DNA of 64,000 bases from Armatimonadota bacterium (GTDB lineage Bacteria > Armatimonadota > Fimbriimonadia > Fimbriimonadales > Fimbriimonadaceae): assembly GCA_018268395.1 (NCBI GenBank), contig JAFDWQ010000005.1, positions 124,001 through 188,000 of the forward strand, in the 5' to 3' direction. Positions within the stretch are counted from its first letter, which is position 1, and every line of letters starts with the position of its first letter. The notes under the pieces were generated by a model that had not been told where the DNA came from, searched no databases, and saw only the letters and a program-made list of their open reading frames with translations. Both the position numbers and the translations under genes were made by a program. This document shows positions 26,746-35,947 of this stretch, piece by piece.

Positions 26746-27804
26746 TCATTCGACGGTCAGGGCCGCCGACTTCGAGTTCCGGAACCGCCTGACCACGGTG
26801 TCACAAAGCCCTCGGAACGCCTTGATCCCCGACGCACGCCGAGACGCGGCCACAGGCTTCACCGCCCCGCCGCTGATCGCGCACGGCAGCATTTCGGCCT
26901 TCTGGAACGTGCGACCTTCGAAAGTCAACCGGAATATCCCGGTCGATCCGCCCAATGGCGACACGAGGTTTCCGAGCGAATAAAAGACCGGACGCCCGGC
27001 GTAGAGCTCGGCCCCTTGGAGCACGTGGGGATGTGCGCCAAGTACGCAGTCGGCTCCTGCCTCGATCCACTTGCGGCCGAGTTGGACCTGATAAGCGTTG
27101 GGAACAGTCTTGCGCTCGGTCCCCCAGTGCGACCAGACCACGACGACGTCCGCCTCCTTGCGCGCAGACGACACGGCCGCTTTCAGTCTCCGCGAGAGCG
27201 CCTGCGCTTCGGTTGGACGGGCCGCGCCCTTCCGACCCTTGCCCACGGGGTCGAGCGCTACCGGCAGTCCGGCCAGCGTGGCGACGCCCGGGGACGAAGC
27301 CGTCGCCGGAGTGCACTTCCAAAGGGCGCCCGGAGTCTGGAACGCGTGGAACGACAAGAAGGCGACCTTGAGGCCGTTCTTGAGCTTGACGACGCGGTGT
27401 TCCACGGCCTGGGCGGCATCCTTGCCCGCTCCGCACCAGGCGATCTTCTGACGGTCGAGGGCGGCGGTCATCTGGGCCAACCCACGAGGGCCGTAGTCCA
27501 TCGCATGGTTGTTGCCCAGCGACACGAGGTCGAACCCAGCCGCCGCCAAGTGCGGCGCGTGGCGCGGATCGGCCTTGAGGACGAACTGGGTCTTGGCCTT
27601 GAGTTCTGCCGCCGACTTCCGAGCCGTCGGCGTCCGGGAGTCCGTCAGCGGGATCTCGAGGTTGGCGGTCGCGAGGTCGGCCTGGCGGAACCATGGGGCG
27701 ACGCCCGTGAAGACGGCTGAAGAGGGAACGACGGCGTTGAGCATGACGTCGCCTCCGACGACCATCGTCCAGGTCTGACCCGAAAGCGCCAAAGAAAGCA
27801 GCAC
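26746..27804 (-). CDS. CapA-family (PGA_cap) metallophosphatase-fold protein
   Basis: A 352-residue protein of the CapA/PgsA family, whose members assist poly-gamma-glutamate capsule synthesis; many orphan members have unknown roles. Motifs of the calcineurin-like fold are present: GGDVMLNAV, NLEIPL, LGNNHAMDYG, WSHWGTE, GAHPHVLQG and FYSLGNLV. A short hydrophobic N-terminus (LLSLALSGQ) may be a signal peptide. No capB/capC partners are nearby, so capsule synthesis is not supported by context. The gene diverges from the histidine kinase at 27894. Its last 54 bases are duplicated 363 bp downstream. Confidence 0.85.
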   Translation of the reverse strand: MLLSLALSGQTWTMVVGGDVMLNAVVPSSAVFTGVAPWFRQADLATANLEIPLTDSRTPTARKSAAELKAKTQFVLKADPRHAPHLAAAGFDLVSLGNNHAMDYGPRGLAQMTAALDRQKIAWCGAGKDAAQAVEHRVVKLKNGLKVAFLSFHAFQTPGALWKCTPATASSPGVATLAGLPVALDPVGKGRKGAARPTEAQALSRRLKAAVSSARKEADVVVVWSHWGTERKTVPNAYQVQLGRKWIEAGADCVLGAHPHVLQGAELYAGRPVFYSLGNLVSPLGGSTGIFRLTFEGRTFQKAEMLPCAISGGAVKPVAASRRASGIKAFRGLCDTVVRRFRNSKSAALTVE

Positions 27805-27893
27805 GTTGAGTCAGACGGACCGACGGCCCCCGACGCCGCCCAAAAGGCATTCTGCACTTTGAGATCAAGGTACAACTCGGGGAACGCCCGCCG

Positions 27894-30089
27894 ATGGAAC
27901 CGACCGACCCGAAGTCGAGCCTGAGATCCGTTTTCGCCGCCGTCGCCGCCCTCCTTGTCGTCTGCTTCATCGCCGTGTTCTTGGCTGGCGGTCTCGCCCT
28001 TGCATCGGCTGAAGAGGGGACCGCCCACTCCCGCACGTCCCGGTTGTTGGAGGTCGTCCTCTCGCGGATGAGGGACATGGAAACGGGACAGCGCGGGTAT
28101 CTGATCACGGGTGAGGCCGGCTATCTGCAGCCTTATCGCGAGGCGTCGTCCGCTCTCGCGGCCAGTATCGAGGACTTTAAGGCGACGGCCGAAAAGACGG
28201 GCGTACCGGCCGCGGACGTGGACAAGTTGACCGGATTGATTTCGGCCAAGCGCGCCGAGCTCCTCGACACCGTCGAAACCCATGACCGCGAGGGTCGGGA
28301 CGCCGCCGTCCGGAGGGTCCAGTCCGGAAAGGGCAAGGCTCTCATGGACGAGATCCGGGCCGTCGTGCAGACCCTGCAGGCGCAGCAACAACGGTTGATG
28401 GACAAGAACGCCGTCGACCTGGCCCGGCTCACCGTCTTCCGTACCGTAGCGTTCGGGGTCGTGACGGCCTTGAGCCTCGTGGCGCTCGCTTCGGCCTACC
28501 GTCGGATCGGCCGTGAAACGGCACGGCGGTATGAGGCGGCGAAGGAAACGGTCCTCCAGAAGAACCTGCTCGAAGTCACCTTGGCGAGCATCGGCGACGG
28601 AGTCATCGTGACCGATACCGCTGGCCGCGTGACGTTCCTGAACGCCGTCGCGAACGACTTGACGGGATGGGGACAGGAAGCCGTCGGGCGACCGTGCGCG
28701 GAAGTCTTCGACATCGTCAATGAGGAAACCAGGCTGCCCGTCGAAAGCCCGGTCGACAAAGTCATCCGGTCAGGCGTCGTCGTCGGTCTGGCTAACCACA
28801 CCGTCCTCATCAAGAAAGACAAGTCTGAACTCCCGATCGACGACAGTGGGGCACCGATCAAAGACGCCGACGACGTGTTCCACGGCGTCGTCCTCGTGTT
28901 CCGGGACTTCAGCGAGCACAAACGCGCGCAGAAGGAGCTCAAGGCGGCGAAGGACCACGCGGACATCGCGAGCCTTGCGAAAGACCGCTTCATCGCCTCC
29001 TTGTCGCACGAGTTGCGGACGCCTTTGACACCGGTCATAGCGCTTCTGTCCTCGTGGCAGTCCGATCCGACGTTCCCAGAGTCTCGCCGCGGCGACGTCG
29101 ACCTGATCCGGCGGAGCCTCGACCTCGAATCCCGCCTCATCGACGACTTGCTCGACCTTTCCAAAATCATCCAAGGCAAGCTTTCGATCGCCTTCGAGCC
29201 GACCGATCTCCACCAAGTCTTGACGTGGACGCTTGAACTGTGCACCACGGAAGCCGAGCAGCGGGGCGTCGCTTTACGTCCGGCGCTGCTGGCCCGGTCG
29301 ACCTCCGTGCAAGGGGACCAGGCCCGCCTGCACCAAGTGTTCTGGAACATCGTCCGGAACGCCGTCAAGTTCAGCGAGCCCGGCGCCGAAGTCCGCATCG
29401 AGACGCGGGACTTGGACGGGGGCCAGATCGAGATCACGGTCAGCGACGACGGTTTCGGCATGGACGTCGAGACGCTCGACAACCTGTTCGAGCCGTTCCA
29501 ACAAGGTGCAGGAGCAAGCCGGTTCGGTGGCCTCGGTCTCGGACTCTCGATCTCGAAGGGACTCGTCCTGGCACACGGAGGCGAGATCTTCGGATCGAGC
29601 GACGGTCCAGGCAAGGGGTCGAAGATCAAGGTCGTCTTTCCGGTCCGATCGGCGACGACTTTCGAACACGCCCCCGGCGGCGTCGTCGATTCCGCGACGG
29701 AGGTCAAGCCCTTGCGTGTCCTCCTCGTCGAAGACCACGTCGACACCGCAACGATCGTCGCCAGACTCTTCGAGGAGAGCGGGTACCGGATCAGCGTCGC
29801 TCACGACGTCGCCGGGGCGATCACCATGGTCGAAGGGTCTGGTCCTTTCGACGTCATGATCAGCGACGTCGGCCTTCCCGACGGGACCGGATACGACCTT
29901 CTGGCCAGAATCCGGTCGTCTGAAGCGGGACAGGGGACGCTCCGGGCCGTGGCCCTGACAGGCTACGGTATGGACGAAGACGTCCGTCGGTGCCGAGAGG
30001 CCGGGTTTGACGAGCACCTCACAAAGCCGGTGGACTTCACTAGGCTCCTCAAGACCGTCGTGCGGTTGGGGAGCGGGGAAGCCGACTAG
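27894..30089 (+). CDS. hybrid sensor histidine kinase (CHASE3-PAS-HisKA-HATPase-REC)
   Basis: A 731-residue inner-membrane sensor. TM1 (about 14-38) and TM2 (about 185-203) flank an extracytoplasmic CHASE3 domain with the diagnostic METGQRGYLITGE. A PAS domain (about 220-345) precedes the dimerisation helix with SHELRTPLTP (phospho-acceptor His372), an HATPase with DDGFGMD and GGLGLGLSI boxes, and a C-terminal receiver (LLVEDH, DVMISDVGLPDG, phospho-acceptor Asp658, C-terminal KPVDF). Signal is therefore relayed internally from His372 to Asp658 and on to an unseen phosphotransfer partner. No response regulator adjoins it; it converges with the DUF1501 gene, overlapping it by 4 bp. Confidence 0.95.
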   Translation: MEPTDPKSSLRSVFAAVAALLVVCFIAVFLAGGLALASAEEGTAHSRTSRLLEVVLSRMRDMETGQRGYLITGEAGYLQPYREASSALAASIEDFKATAEKTGVPAADVDKLTGLISAKRAELLDTVETHDREGRDAAVRRVQSGKGKALMDEIRAVVQTLQAQQQRLMDKNAVDLARLTVFRTVAFGVVTALSLVALASAYRRIGRETARRYEAAKETVLQKNLLEVTLASIGDGVIVTDTAGRVTFLNAVANDLTGWGQEAVGRPCAEVFDIVNEETRLPVESPVDKVIRSGVVVGLANHTVLIKKDKSELPIDDSGAPIKDADDVFHGVVLVFRDFSEHKRAQKELKAAKDHADIASLAKDRFIASLSHELRTPLTPVIALLSSWQSDPTFPESRRGDVDLIRRSLDLESRLIDDLLDLSKIIQGKLSIAFEPTDLHQVLTWTLELCTTEAEQRGVALRPALLARSTSVQGDQARLHQVFWNIVRNAVKFSEPGAEVRIETRDLDGGQIEITVSDDGFGMDVETLDNLFEPFQQGAGASRFGGLGLGLSISKGLVLAHGGEIFGSSDGPGKGSKIKVVFPVRSATTFEHAPGGVVDSATEVKPLRVLLVEDHVDTATIVARLFEESGYRISVAHDVAGAITMVEGSGPFDVMISDVGLPDGTGYDLLARIRSSEAGQGTLRAVALTGYGMDEDVRRCREAGFDEHLTKPVDFTRLLKTVVRLGSGEAD

Positions 30090-31543
30090 CGGACCAGACC
30101 CTCAACGACCTCCCCATGGACGTCGGTCAACCGGAAGTCCCGACCCTGGTAGCGGTAGGTCAGACGTTTGTGGTCGATCCCGAGTTGATGCAGGAGTGTC
30201 GCTTGAAGGTCGTGGACGTGGACGGGATCTTTGGTGACGCTGTAACAGAAATCGTCGGTCTCGCCGTATACGGTGCCGCCCTTGAACCCGCCGCCTGCGA
30301 TCCAAAGGCTGTAGGCGTCACCGAAGTGGTCGCGACCATGGGCGTCTTTGCGGTTGATGTCGCCTTGCACGAAGACGGTCCGCCCGAACTCTCCGCACCA
30401 CAGGACGATCGTGTCCTCGAGCAGGCCTCTTTCCTTGAGGTCTTTGACAAGGGCGGCCGAAGGTCGGTCGGTGTCGCGGCACTGGACGGCGAGCTGCGTC
30501 GCCAGGTTCTGGTGCTGGTCCCAACCCGAATGCATCAGTTGGACGAACCGGACGCCGCGCTCCACGAGCCGCCGGGCAAGGAGGCAGTTGCGCGCATAGG
30601 AGCCAGGACGATGGACGTCGGGCCCATAGGCTTCGAGCACCGACGCGGGTTCCTTGCTGATGTCGAGAAGTTCGGGGACGCTGGTCTGCATGCGGAACGC
30701 CATTTCGTACTGGGCGATCCGGGCCTCGGTCTCGGGGTCGCCAAAGTCCTCGTGCCGTTTCCGGTCGAGCTCACCGATGTCGTCCAAGAGCCCGCGACGG
30801 AGCTCGGGCGACATCCCCGGCGGGTTGGAGAGGTAGAGGACGGGCTGCCCTTCGCTCCGGAAGCGCACTCCCTGGTATTGGGACGGGATGAAGCCGCTCC
30901 CCCAGTAGTAGTCGTAGAACAACTGGCCGCACGTCTTGTCCTGGTCGGACGAGGTCATGACGATGAACGAAGGCAGGTCGTCCGTCATCGTGCCTAGCCC
31001 ATAGGACGCCCAGGCGCCGAAACTGGGTCTGCCGGGAATTTGGCTTCCCGTCAAGAACAACGTGACTCCGGGGGCGTGGTTCACGGCTTCGGTGTGCATC
31101 GATCGGACGAGACAGAGGTCGTCGGCTATCGAACCGATGTTCGGGAGCAGCGAGCTGAGCCACGTGCCCGATCGGCCATATTGCTGGAACGGCTCGATCG
31201 CCGGGAGGACCGGGAACTGCTTTTGTCCGCTCGTCATCGTCGAGAGGCGTTTGCCGGCGCGTACGGACTCGGGCAACTCTTCGAGCCGGTGGCGTTCCAG
31301 GCCCGGCTTGTAGTCGAACAGGTCGACCTGGGAGGGCGCGCCGCCTTGCCAAAGGACGATGACGCGTTTGGCCTTTGCCGGAAAGTGTGGGACGCCAGGT
31401 CGTCCACCGTGCCGCCCACCGTCCTGGGCGAAGGCCTGTTCGGACAACATCGCGGTCAAGGCGAGCGAACCGAGACCCGTCGCGGTCTTCCCGAAGAACT
31501 GCCGACGGGTCAGGCGGAGGTCGCGTTCGAATCGCAGGTTCAT
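30086..31543 (-). CDS. DUF1501 sulfatase-like exported protein
   Basis: A 485-residue protein of the DUF1501 family, which has an alkaline-phosphatase/sulfatase-like fold and is common in planctomycetes. A twin-arginine signal (TRRQFFGKTA) heads the protein, so it is probably exported folded by the Tat system, whose tatA occurs at 42.4 kb. Motifs include VLWQGGAPSQVDLFD, WDQHQNL, GEFGRTV and GRDHFGDAYSLWIAGGG. ATG 31543 overlaps the stop of the PSCyt1 gene, so the two are translationally coupled. In planctomycetes these pairs are tied to polysaccharide utilisation, though the biochemical activity is unproven. Confidence 0.93.
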   Translation of the reverse strand: MNLRFERDLRLTRRQFFGKTATGLGSLALTAMLSEQAFAQDGGRHGGRPGVPHFPAKAKRVIVLWQGGAPSQVDLFDYKPGLERHRLEELPESVRAGKRLSTMTSGQKQFPVLPAIEPFQQYGRSGTWLSSLLPNIGSIADDLCLVRSMHTEAVNHAPGVTLFLTGSQIPGRPSFGAWASYGLGTMTDDLPSFIVMTSSDQDKTCGQLFYDYYWGSGFIPSQYQGVRFRSEGQPVLYLSNPPGMSPELRRGLLDDIGELDRKRHEDFGDPETEARIAQYEMAFRMQTSVPELLDISKEPASVLEAYGPDVHRPGSYARNCLLARRLVERGVRFVQLMHSGWDQHQNLATQLAVQCRDTDRPSAALVKDLKERGLLEDTIVLWCGEFGRTVFVQGDINRKDAHGRDHFGDAYSLWIAGGGFKGGTVYGETDDFCYSVTKDPVHVHDLQATLLHQLGIDHKRLTYRYQGRDFRLTDVHGEVVEGLVR

Positions 31544-31545
31544 GG

Positions 31546-34500
31546 TCACTCCCGGGTCAGGGCTTCGTCGAGGTTGAAAACGGCGTGGCAGACGGACGCA
31601 TAAGCGGCGGCCTCGATGGGATCGAGCTTCGGGTCGCGAGGCGAATCTCCCTGTGACAAGTATGCGACCGCCTCGTCGGGATGCGCCCGAAAGCGCTCTT
31701 GCGAACGTGTCAGCCCGCGCTCCAGGACGTCCAGTTCGTCCGACCTCGGGATCCGTGAGCAAACCCTCCGGAACGCGTCGGCGAGCCGCTGGCGGGGCGA
31801 CTTTGAGGCTTTCATCACCCGTTCGGCGAGCACGCGGCCCGCTTCGACCCACGTGACGTCGTTCAAAGTCGTCAAGGCGTGCATCGGAGTCGACGTCACG
31901 GTGTTCCGGACCGTGCACGCCTGGCGCGACGAGGCGTCGAACATGTTCCCAGGGGCGGCTGTCCTTCGCCAAAAGGTGTAAAGGCTGCGCCGATAGAGGT
32001 CGCGGCCGTGCGATTGCGGATACGTGAAATCGCGCTCTTTCGTGATCGCGAGCCCGTCCCAAATGTCTTTCGGCTGGTAGGGATAGACGGGCTTGCCGCC
32101 GGTCCTCAGGTCGAGGAGGCCGCTGGCGGCCAGAGCGGTGTCGCGGATGAAGAACGACGGCAGGCGGAACCGGGCACCCCGCGCCAACAAGCGGTTGGAC
32201 GGGTCCTTCGCTAGCAGCTCGGGAGTCTGGCGCGACGACTGGCGGTACGTCGCGCTCGTCACGATCGTCCGCACCAGTTTCTTCACGCTCCAGCCCGATT
32301 CGCGGAACTCGACCGCGAGCCAGTCCAGCAACTCGGGATGGCTAGGCGGCTCACCTTGGACCCCGAAGTTCTCCGACGTCTTGACGAGCCCCGCACCGAA
32401 GAACGTCTGCCAGATCCGATTCACTTGGACACGCGCCGTCAAGGGGTTTTCGGCGCTGACGATCCAGCGAGCGAGGCCGAGCCGGTTCGCCGGTAAGTCG
32501 GCAGAAGATCGAGGCAGGGCGTCCGGCGTCCCGCAGGTCACGGCCTCGAGAGGCGACTCGTAGTTCCCTCGCGAGTAGACGTGGGTCTCTCGCGGCATCG
32601 CGTCGGACATCACCATCACACGGGGCGTCGCCGATCGGACGGCTTCGAGCCGCGCCGCTGCCGATTCAGCCAGGGCCTTGGCCGCGCGCAGCCTGGGCGG
32701 CGGTTCGAGGGTCAGGAACGTCTCCCGGGCCTGCTTCCTCCGTTGAACGTCTCGGCCCTCGGCCAGGGATCCGGCGATGCTGTCCGGTGCGGAAGTCCGA
32801 TGGGCTTGGAACACGAAACCGCCGATGCCTCCTCCGTTCAAGATCTTGAGAAGGAGGTCGTTACGTCCTCTTCTTACGTCTACAATGGCGCGCTCTTGGT
32901 CAGGGGCCGCGCCACGGGTGGTCTTGACGGCCACGACAGGCCGACCGTTCCACCAGGCCTTCACCGCGTCGTCGCTTCCGAACGATAGCAAGACCTTCCG
33001 AGCGTCGGGCGAATCGAACCGACGGCGGAAGTAGAACGCGGTGTTCTCGCCTTCGAGAGGGTGGACGGTGCCGTCGATAACGTCCGACCGTTCCGTCCCT
33101 TGGAGGGAAGCGTCGGTCTCTGGGCTGAAAGCGCGGTCGTAAGCTTGATCGAACGAGTCGGCTTTGAAACGGCCAAGATCGATCCAGGCGCCAGGGACGA
33201 GCGGTCGAGTCTTGGCCTTCCGCTCGTCGCGGGCCGTCCGGTCGAGCCAGGCGTCGAACGCTCGGTCAAGCGAGGGATCCGACTGCACGGCTTTCAGCGC
33301 GTCGGCGGCCTTGGTCGCGGCCGCCTCGGCGTCCTGCAACGTCTTCAATTGTGCCGCGTCACCGGCGTAGATCCAAGGATCGGCGATCCGGTACTGGCCC
33401 GATCCCGCCGGGACACCCGTTTCCGGGACGTTGTTGAAGTACGCCATCAGCCGATAGAAGTCCTTCTGACTGACCGGGTCGTACTTGTGGTCGTGGCACC
33501 GGGCACAGGCCATGGTCAAACCGAGGAACGTCGTCGACGTCACGTCCACCCGGTCGAAGAGGACGACGTTCCGCTGTTCTTCCGGGATCGCGCCGCCCTC
33601 GCCGTTCAACATGTGGTTCCGGTTGAAGGCGGTGGCGACCCGTTGGCCGACCGTCGGCTTGGGGAAGAGGTCGCCGGCGATCTGTTCCATAGCGAACCTG
33701 TCGAACGGCATGTCGTCGTTGTAGGCCTGGACCACCCAGTCGCGCCAAACGTACTGGAAGGTGTCGCCGTCCTGCTGGAACCCGTTGCTGTCGGCATAGC
33801 GGGCCGCGTCGAGCCATGGGAGGGCCATGCGCTCACCGTAACGGGGGCTCTTCAGGAGCCGGTCGACGACTGTCTCGTAAGCCCTGTCCGACGGATCGGC
33901 GAGGAACGCGTCGACCTCCGTCAACGTCGGCGGAAGGCCCGTCAGGTCGAGCGTCAGGCGGCGGATCAACGTCGTCTTCTCGGCTTGCGGAGAGGGGCTA
34001 AGACCCTCTCGCTCCAGACGGTCCAGGACGAACGCGTCGACCGGATTACGGACCCATGCCCTGTTCCGCGTCAGGGGGACCGGTGGCCGGACGGGGGCGA
34101 CGTACGACCAGGGTTTGGTGGAGGCCCCGCTCGGAGCCTTCGCGCCCGCCGCGATCCACTCGACGACCGCTCGGACCTTCTCGTCGCTGAGGGGGGCGAA
34201 ACCCATGGGCATGCGCTCCATGCCGCCTTGACCGAGGATCCGTTGGACGAGGAGGCTTTCGGAAGGCTTGCCGGGCTTGACGGCCGGGCCGCTGTCGCCA
34301 CCTTTCATCAAGCGTTCAAAGCTCCCAAGGTCGAGCCCTCCCGATGGCCCGTCGCTCGAATGGCACGAGACGCAGTGCGCTTTGAGGACGGGCTGGACGT
34401 CCCGGCCGAAGTCTGGCCCGTCGCTGGGCGGACCGGGGGGCTCGGCCGCGCCGCGCAGGAGGAGGCCTGCCAGGAAGACGCCGGCGGCGGCCGCCCGGAC

Positions 34501-34671
34501 AAGTGCCGTCGCGGTCGGGTGTGCGGAACTCAGAACACGACGATACCTGCCGAGCCTGCTGTCCGCGATACGGGAGCCGAACCGTCGACCGAACGGTCGA
34601 CCCGCAAAAACTCGGGCCGATTGTGCCCGGGAACCCTGTAAGAACGACCGGCCCGCACCGATGATACACAC
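31546..34671 (-). CDS. PSCyt1-DUF1549-DUF1553 (PSD1) cytochrome-type surface protein
   Basis: A 1041-residue exported protein. The N-terminal cytochrome-like domain carries the heme motif CVSCH (Cys100, Cys103, His104), followed by PSCyt2/DUF1549 (NPVDAFVLDRLEREG, RRLTLDLTGLPP, DAARYADSNGFQQD, MACARCHDHKYDP) and a C-terminal DUF1553 domain (NRIWQTFFGAGLVKTSENFG, HPELLDWLA). A signal-like segment (VRAAAAGVFLAGLLL) begins near residue 58, so the first about 45 residues may not be translated. GTG 34671 has GAGG six bases upstream and is used here, but the start is uncertain. It forms an operon with the DUF1501 gene. Confidence 0.93.
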   Translation of the reverse strand: MCIIGAGRSFLQGSRAQSARVFAGRPFGRRFGSRIADSRLGRYRRVLSSAHPTATALVRAAAAGVFLAGLLLRGAAEPPGPPSDGPDFGRDVQPVLKAHCVSCHSSDGPSGGLDLGSFERLMKGGDSGPAVKPGKPSESLLVQRILGQGGMERMPMGFAPLSDEKVRAVVEWIAAGAKAPSGASTKPWSYVAPVRPPVPLTRNRAWVRNPVDAFVLDRLEREGLSPSPQAEKTTLIRRLTLDLTGLPPTLTEVDAFLADPSDRAYETVVDRLLKSPRYGERMALPWLDAARYADSNGFQQDGDTFQYVWRDWVVQAYNDDMPFDRFAMEQIAGDLFPKPTVGQRVATAFNRNHMLNGEGGAIPEEQRNVVLFDRVDVTSTTFLGLTMACARCHDHKYDPVSQKDFYRLMAYFNNVPETGVPAGSGQYRIADPWIYAGDAAQLKTLQDAEAAATKAADALKAVQSDPSLDRAFDAWLDRTARDERKAKTRPLVPGAWIDLGRFKADSFDQAYDRAFSPETDASLQGTERSDVIDGTVHPLEGENTAFYFRRRFDSPDARKVLLSFGSDDAVKAWWNGRPVVAVKTTRGAAPDQERAIVDVRRGRNDLLLKILNGGGIGGFVFQAHRTSAPDSIAGSLAEGRDVQRRKQARETFLTLEPPPRLRAAKALAESAAARLEAVRSATPRVMVMSDAMPRETHVYSRGNYESPLEAVTCGTPDALPRSSADLPANRLGLARWIVSAENPLTARVQVNRIWQTFFGAGLVKTSENFGVQGEPPSHPELLDWLAVEFRESGWSVKKLVRTIVTSATYRQSSRQTPELLAKDPSNRLLARGARFRLPSFFIRDTALAASGLLDLRTGGKPVYPYQPKDIWDGLAITKERDFTYPQSHGRDLYRRSLYTFWRRTAAPGNMFDASSRQACTVRNTVTSTPMHALTTLNDVTWVEAGRVLAERVMKASKSPRQRLADAFRRVCSRIPRSDELDVLERGLTRSQERFRAHPDEAVAYLSQGDSPRDPKLDPIEAAAYASVCHAVFNLDEALTRE

Positions 34672-34748
34672 GGGCCCTCACAGGCCTCGGCGTCCAAGGA
34701 CCGGACGTCGGACGGTGCGAACGGAGGCGCGGCAAGGAGACATTGACC

Positions 34749-35126
34749 GTGCGACCATTGGACGGCCTTTTCGGCCCAAAAAGCAGGAACCTGGAGCGTG
34801 CGCTCGGCCGCACGGCCCAGCGGCACGCCCTCTTGACGGAGAACCTGGCGAACGTCAACGTCCCCGGGTACCGCCGAAAGGACGTCGATTTCGGCATCGA
34901 ACTCGAAAAGGCCACGGACGCTCAAGGCGGACTGGAACGGGTGAGGGCGAAGCTCGGGGCCCGGCCGTCGACGGCCGGCGGGGAAGTCCGTATCGACGGT
35001 AACGGCGTCGACTTGGAAAAGGAAGTCGCCGGCATCGGCGAGTCCGAACTGCGCTACGAACTCTTGACCGAGATCACGGGGAACTACTTCAGCGGGCTTC
35101 GGAACGTGATCCGGGAAGGTAGATGA
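34749..35126 (+). CDS. flgB: flagellar basal-body rod protein FlgB
   Basis: A 125-residue proximal rod component, exported by the flagellar type III system and assembled on the MS ring. The N-terminal helix has the rod motif LLTENLANVNVPGYRRKD and the C-terminal helix the matching ELRYELLTEITGNYFSGL. GTG 34749 was chosen over TTG 34743 because AAGGAG lies nine bases upstream of it and only three from the TTG. This is the first gene of the flagellar operon. Its promoter must lie in the short gap shared with the divergent PSCyt1 gene. Confidence 0.93.
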   Translation: MRPLDGLFGPKSRNLERALGRTAQRHALLTENLANVNVPGYRRKDVDFGIELEKATDAQGGLERVRAKLGARPSTAGGEVRIDGNGVDLEKEVAGIGESELRYELLTEITGNYFSGLRNVIREGR

Positions 35127-35515
35127 TGAACATCAATTCCGCACTCCGCTCGAGCTCTAGGGGGATGACGGCCGAGCGCTTCCGCATGGACGTGATCGCG
35201 TCCAACATCGCCAACGCGAACAGCGTCAAGACCAACGGCCAAGACCCGTACCGAAGGCGCGTCGTCGAGTTGACGACGACCGAGGACGGTGTCGAAGTCA
35301 CGAAGATCGGGGAGGACGCGAGCGCGTTCCGCCGTGTCTACGAACCGGGCAACCCGGCCGCCGACGCGGACGATATGGTGACGTACAGCAACGTCGACCC
35401 ACTGAAAGAGATGGTCGACATGATGTCCGCGACCCGCGCCTATGAGGCGAACATTGCAGCCTTCAACAGTGCCAAGGGCATGGAAAAAGCCGCTTTGAGC
35501 ATCGGCAAGGTCTAA
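35123..35515 (+). CDS. flgC: flagellar basal-body rod protein FlgC
   Basis: A 130-residue proximal rod protein. The motif DVIASNIANANSVKTNGQDPYRR is typical of FlgC, as is the C-terminal DMMSATRAYEANIAAFNSAK. It overlaps flgB by 4 bp (ATGA) and is followed 15 bp later by fliE. The three proteins build the rod base and the rod-to-MS-ring junction. Confidence 0.95.
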   Translation: MMNINSALRSSSRGMTAERFRMDVIASNIANANSVKTNGQDPYRRRVVELTTTEDGVEVTKIGEDASAFRRVYEPGNPAADADDMVTYSNVDPLKEMVDMMSATRAYEANIAAFNSAKGMEKAALSIGKV

Positions 35516-35530
35516 GAGTAGGGAACGGAC

Positions 35531-35821
35531 ATGAGGATCGACGGCGCCGCGAGCGCGGCAAAGAGCATAGCGAACCCACTGAACGGTCAGAAGGCGTCGG
35601 GCGACGACTTCGGCCAGATGTTGATGGACGCCATTAAGGACGTGAACGAAGTGCAGCAGAAATCTGAGGCGCTTCAGAACGACCTGATGGCGGGTCGACC
35701 GGTGGAGACCGCGAACCTGATGATCGCTATGCAACAAGCTTCGACGGCCATGAACCTGACCTTACAGGTCCGGAACAAGCTGCTCGAGGCCTATCAAGAG
35801 ATCAGCAGGATGAACGTGTGA
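35531..35821 (+). CDS. fliE: flagellar hook-basal body protein FliE
   Basis: A 96-residue adaptor linking rod to MS ring. It has the small all-helical pattern of FliE with the conserved C-terminal MIAMQQASTAMNLTLQVRNK and LLEAYQEISRMNV. ATG 35531 follows a GGGAACGG purine stretch. A 126-base gap follows, the only real gap in this operon. Confidence 0.94.
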   Translation: MRIDGAASAAKSIANPLNGQKASGDDFGQMLMDAIKDVNEVQQKSEALQNDLMAGRPVETANLMIAMQQASTAMNLTLQVRNKLLEAYQEISRMNV

Positions 35822-35947
35822 CCGTAGAGGTCTGAGAACGCGAACGGTATCGAGAGTCTGCGACGTACCGCCCTCTTGGTGCCGTCAGCACTCAATGGCC
35901 TTTCGTGAGTCCGTCTCCCTGGCGACCCGTGTTCGGTTTGAACCGCC
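35822..35947 (+). other. 126-base gap inside the flagellar operon before fliF
   Basis: All other flagellar genes here abut or overlap. The gap shows no open frame and no good ribosome-binding site before fliF. It may hold a second promoter or a leader; I see no sigma-54 or sigma-28 consensus that I would defend. Confidence 0.4.

Noticed and set aside
31520-31540. GTTCGAATC-like stretch resembling a tRNA T-loop
   Set aside because: It is inside the DUF1501 coding sequence and no acceptor or anticodon stem can be formed. Similar matches at 52750 and 56770 are also within genes.
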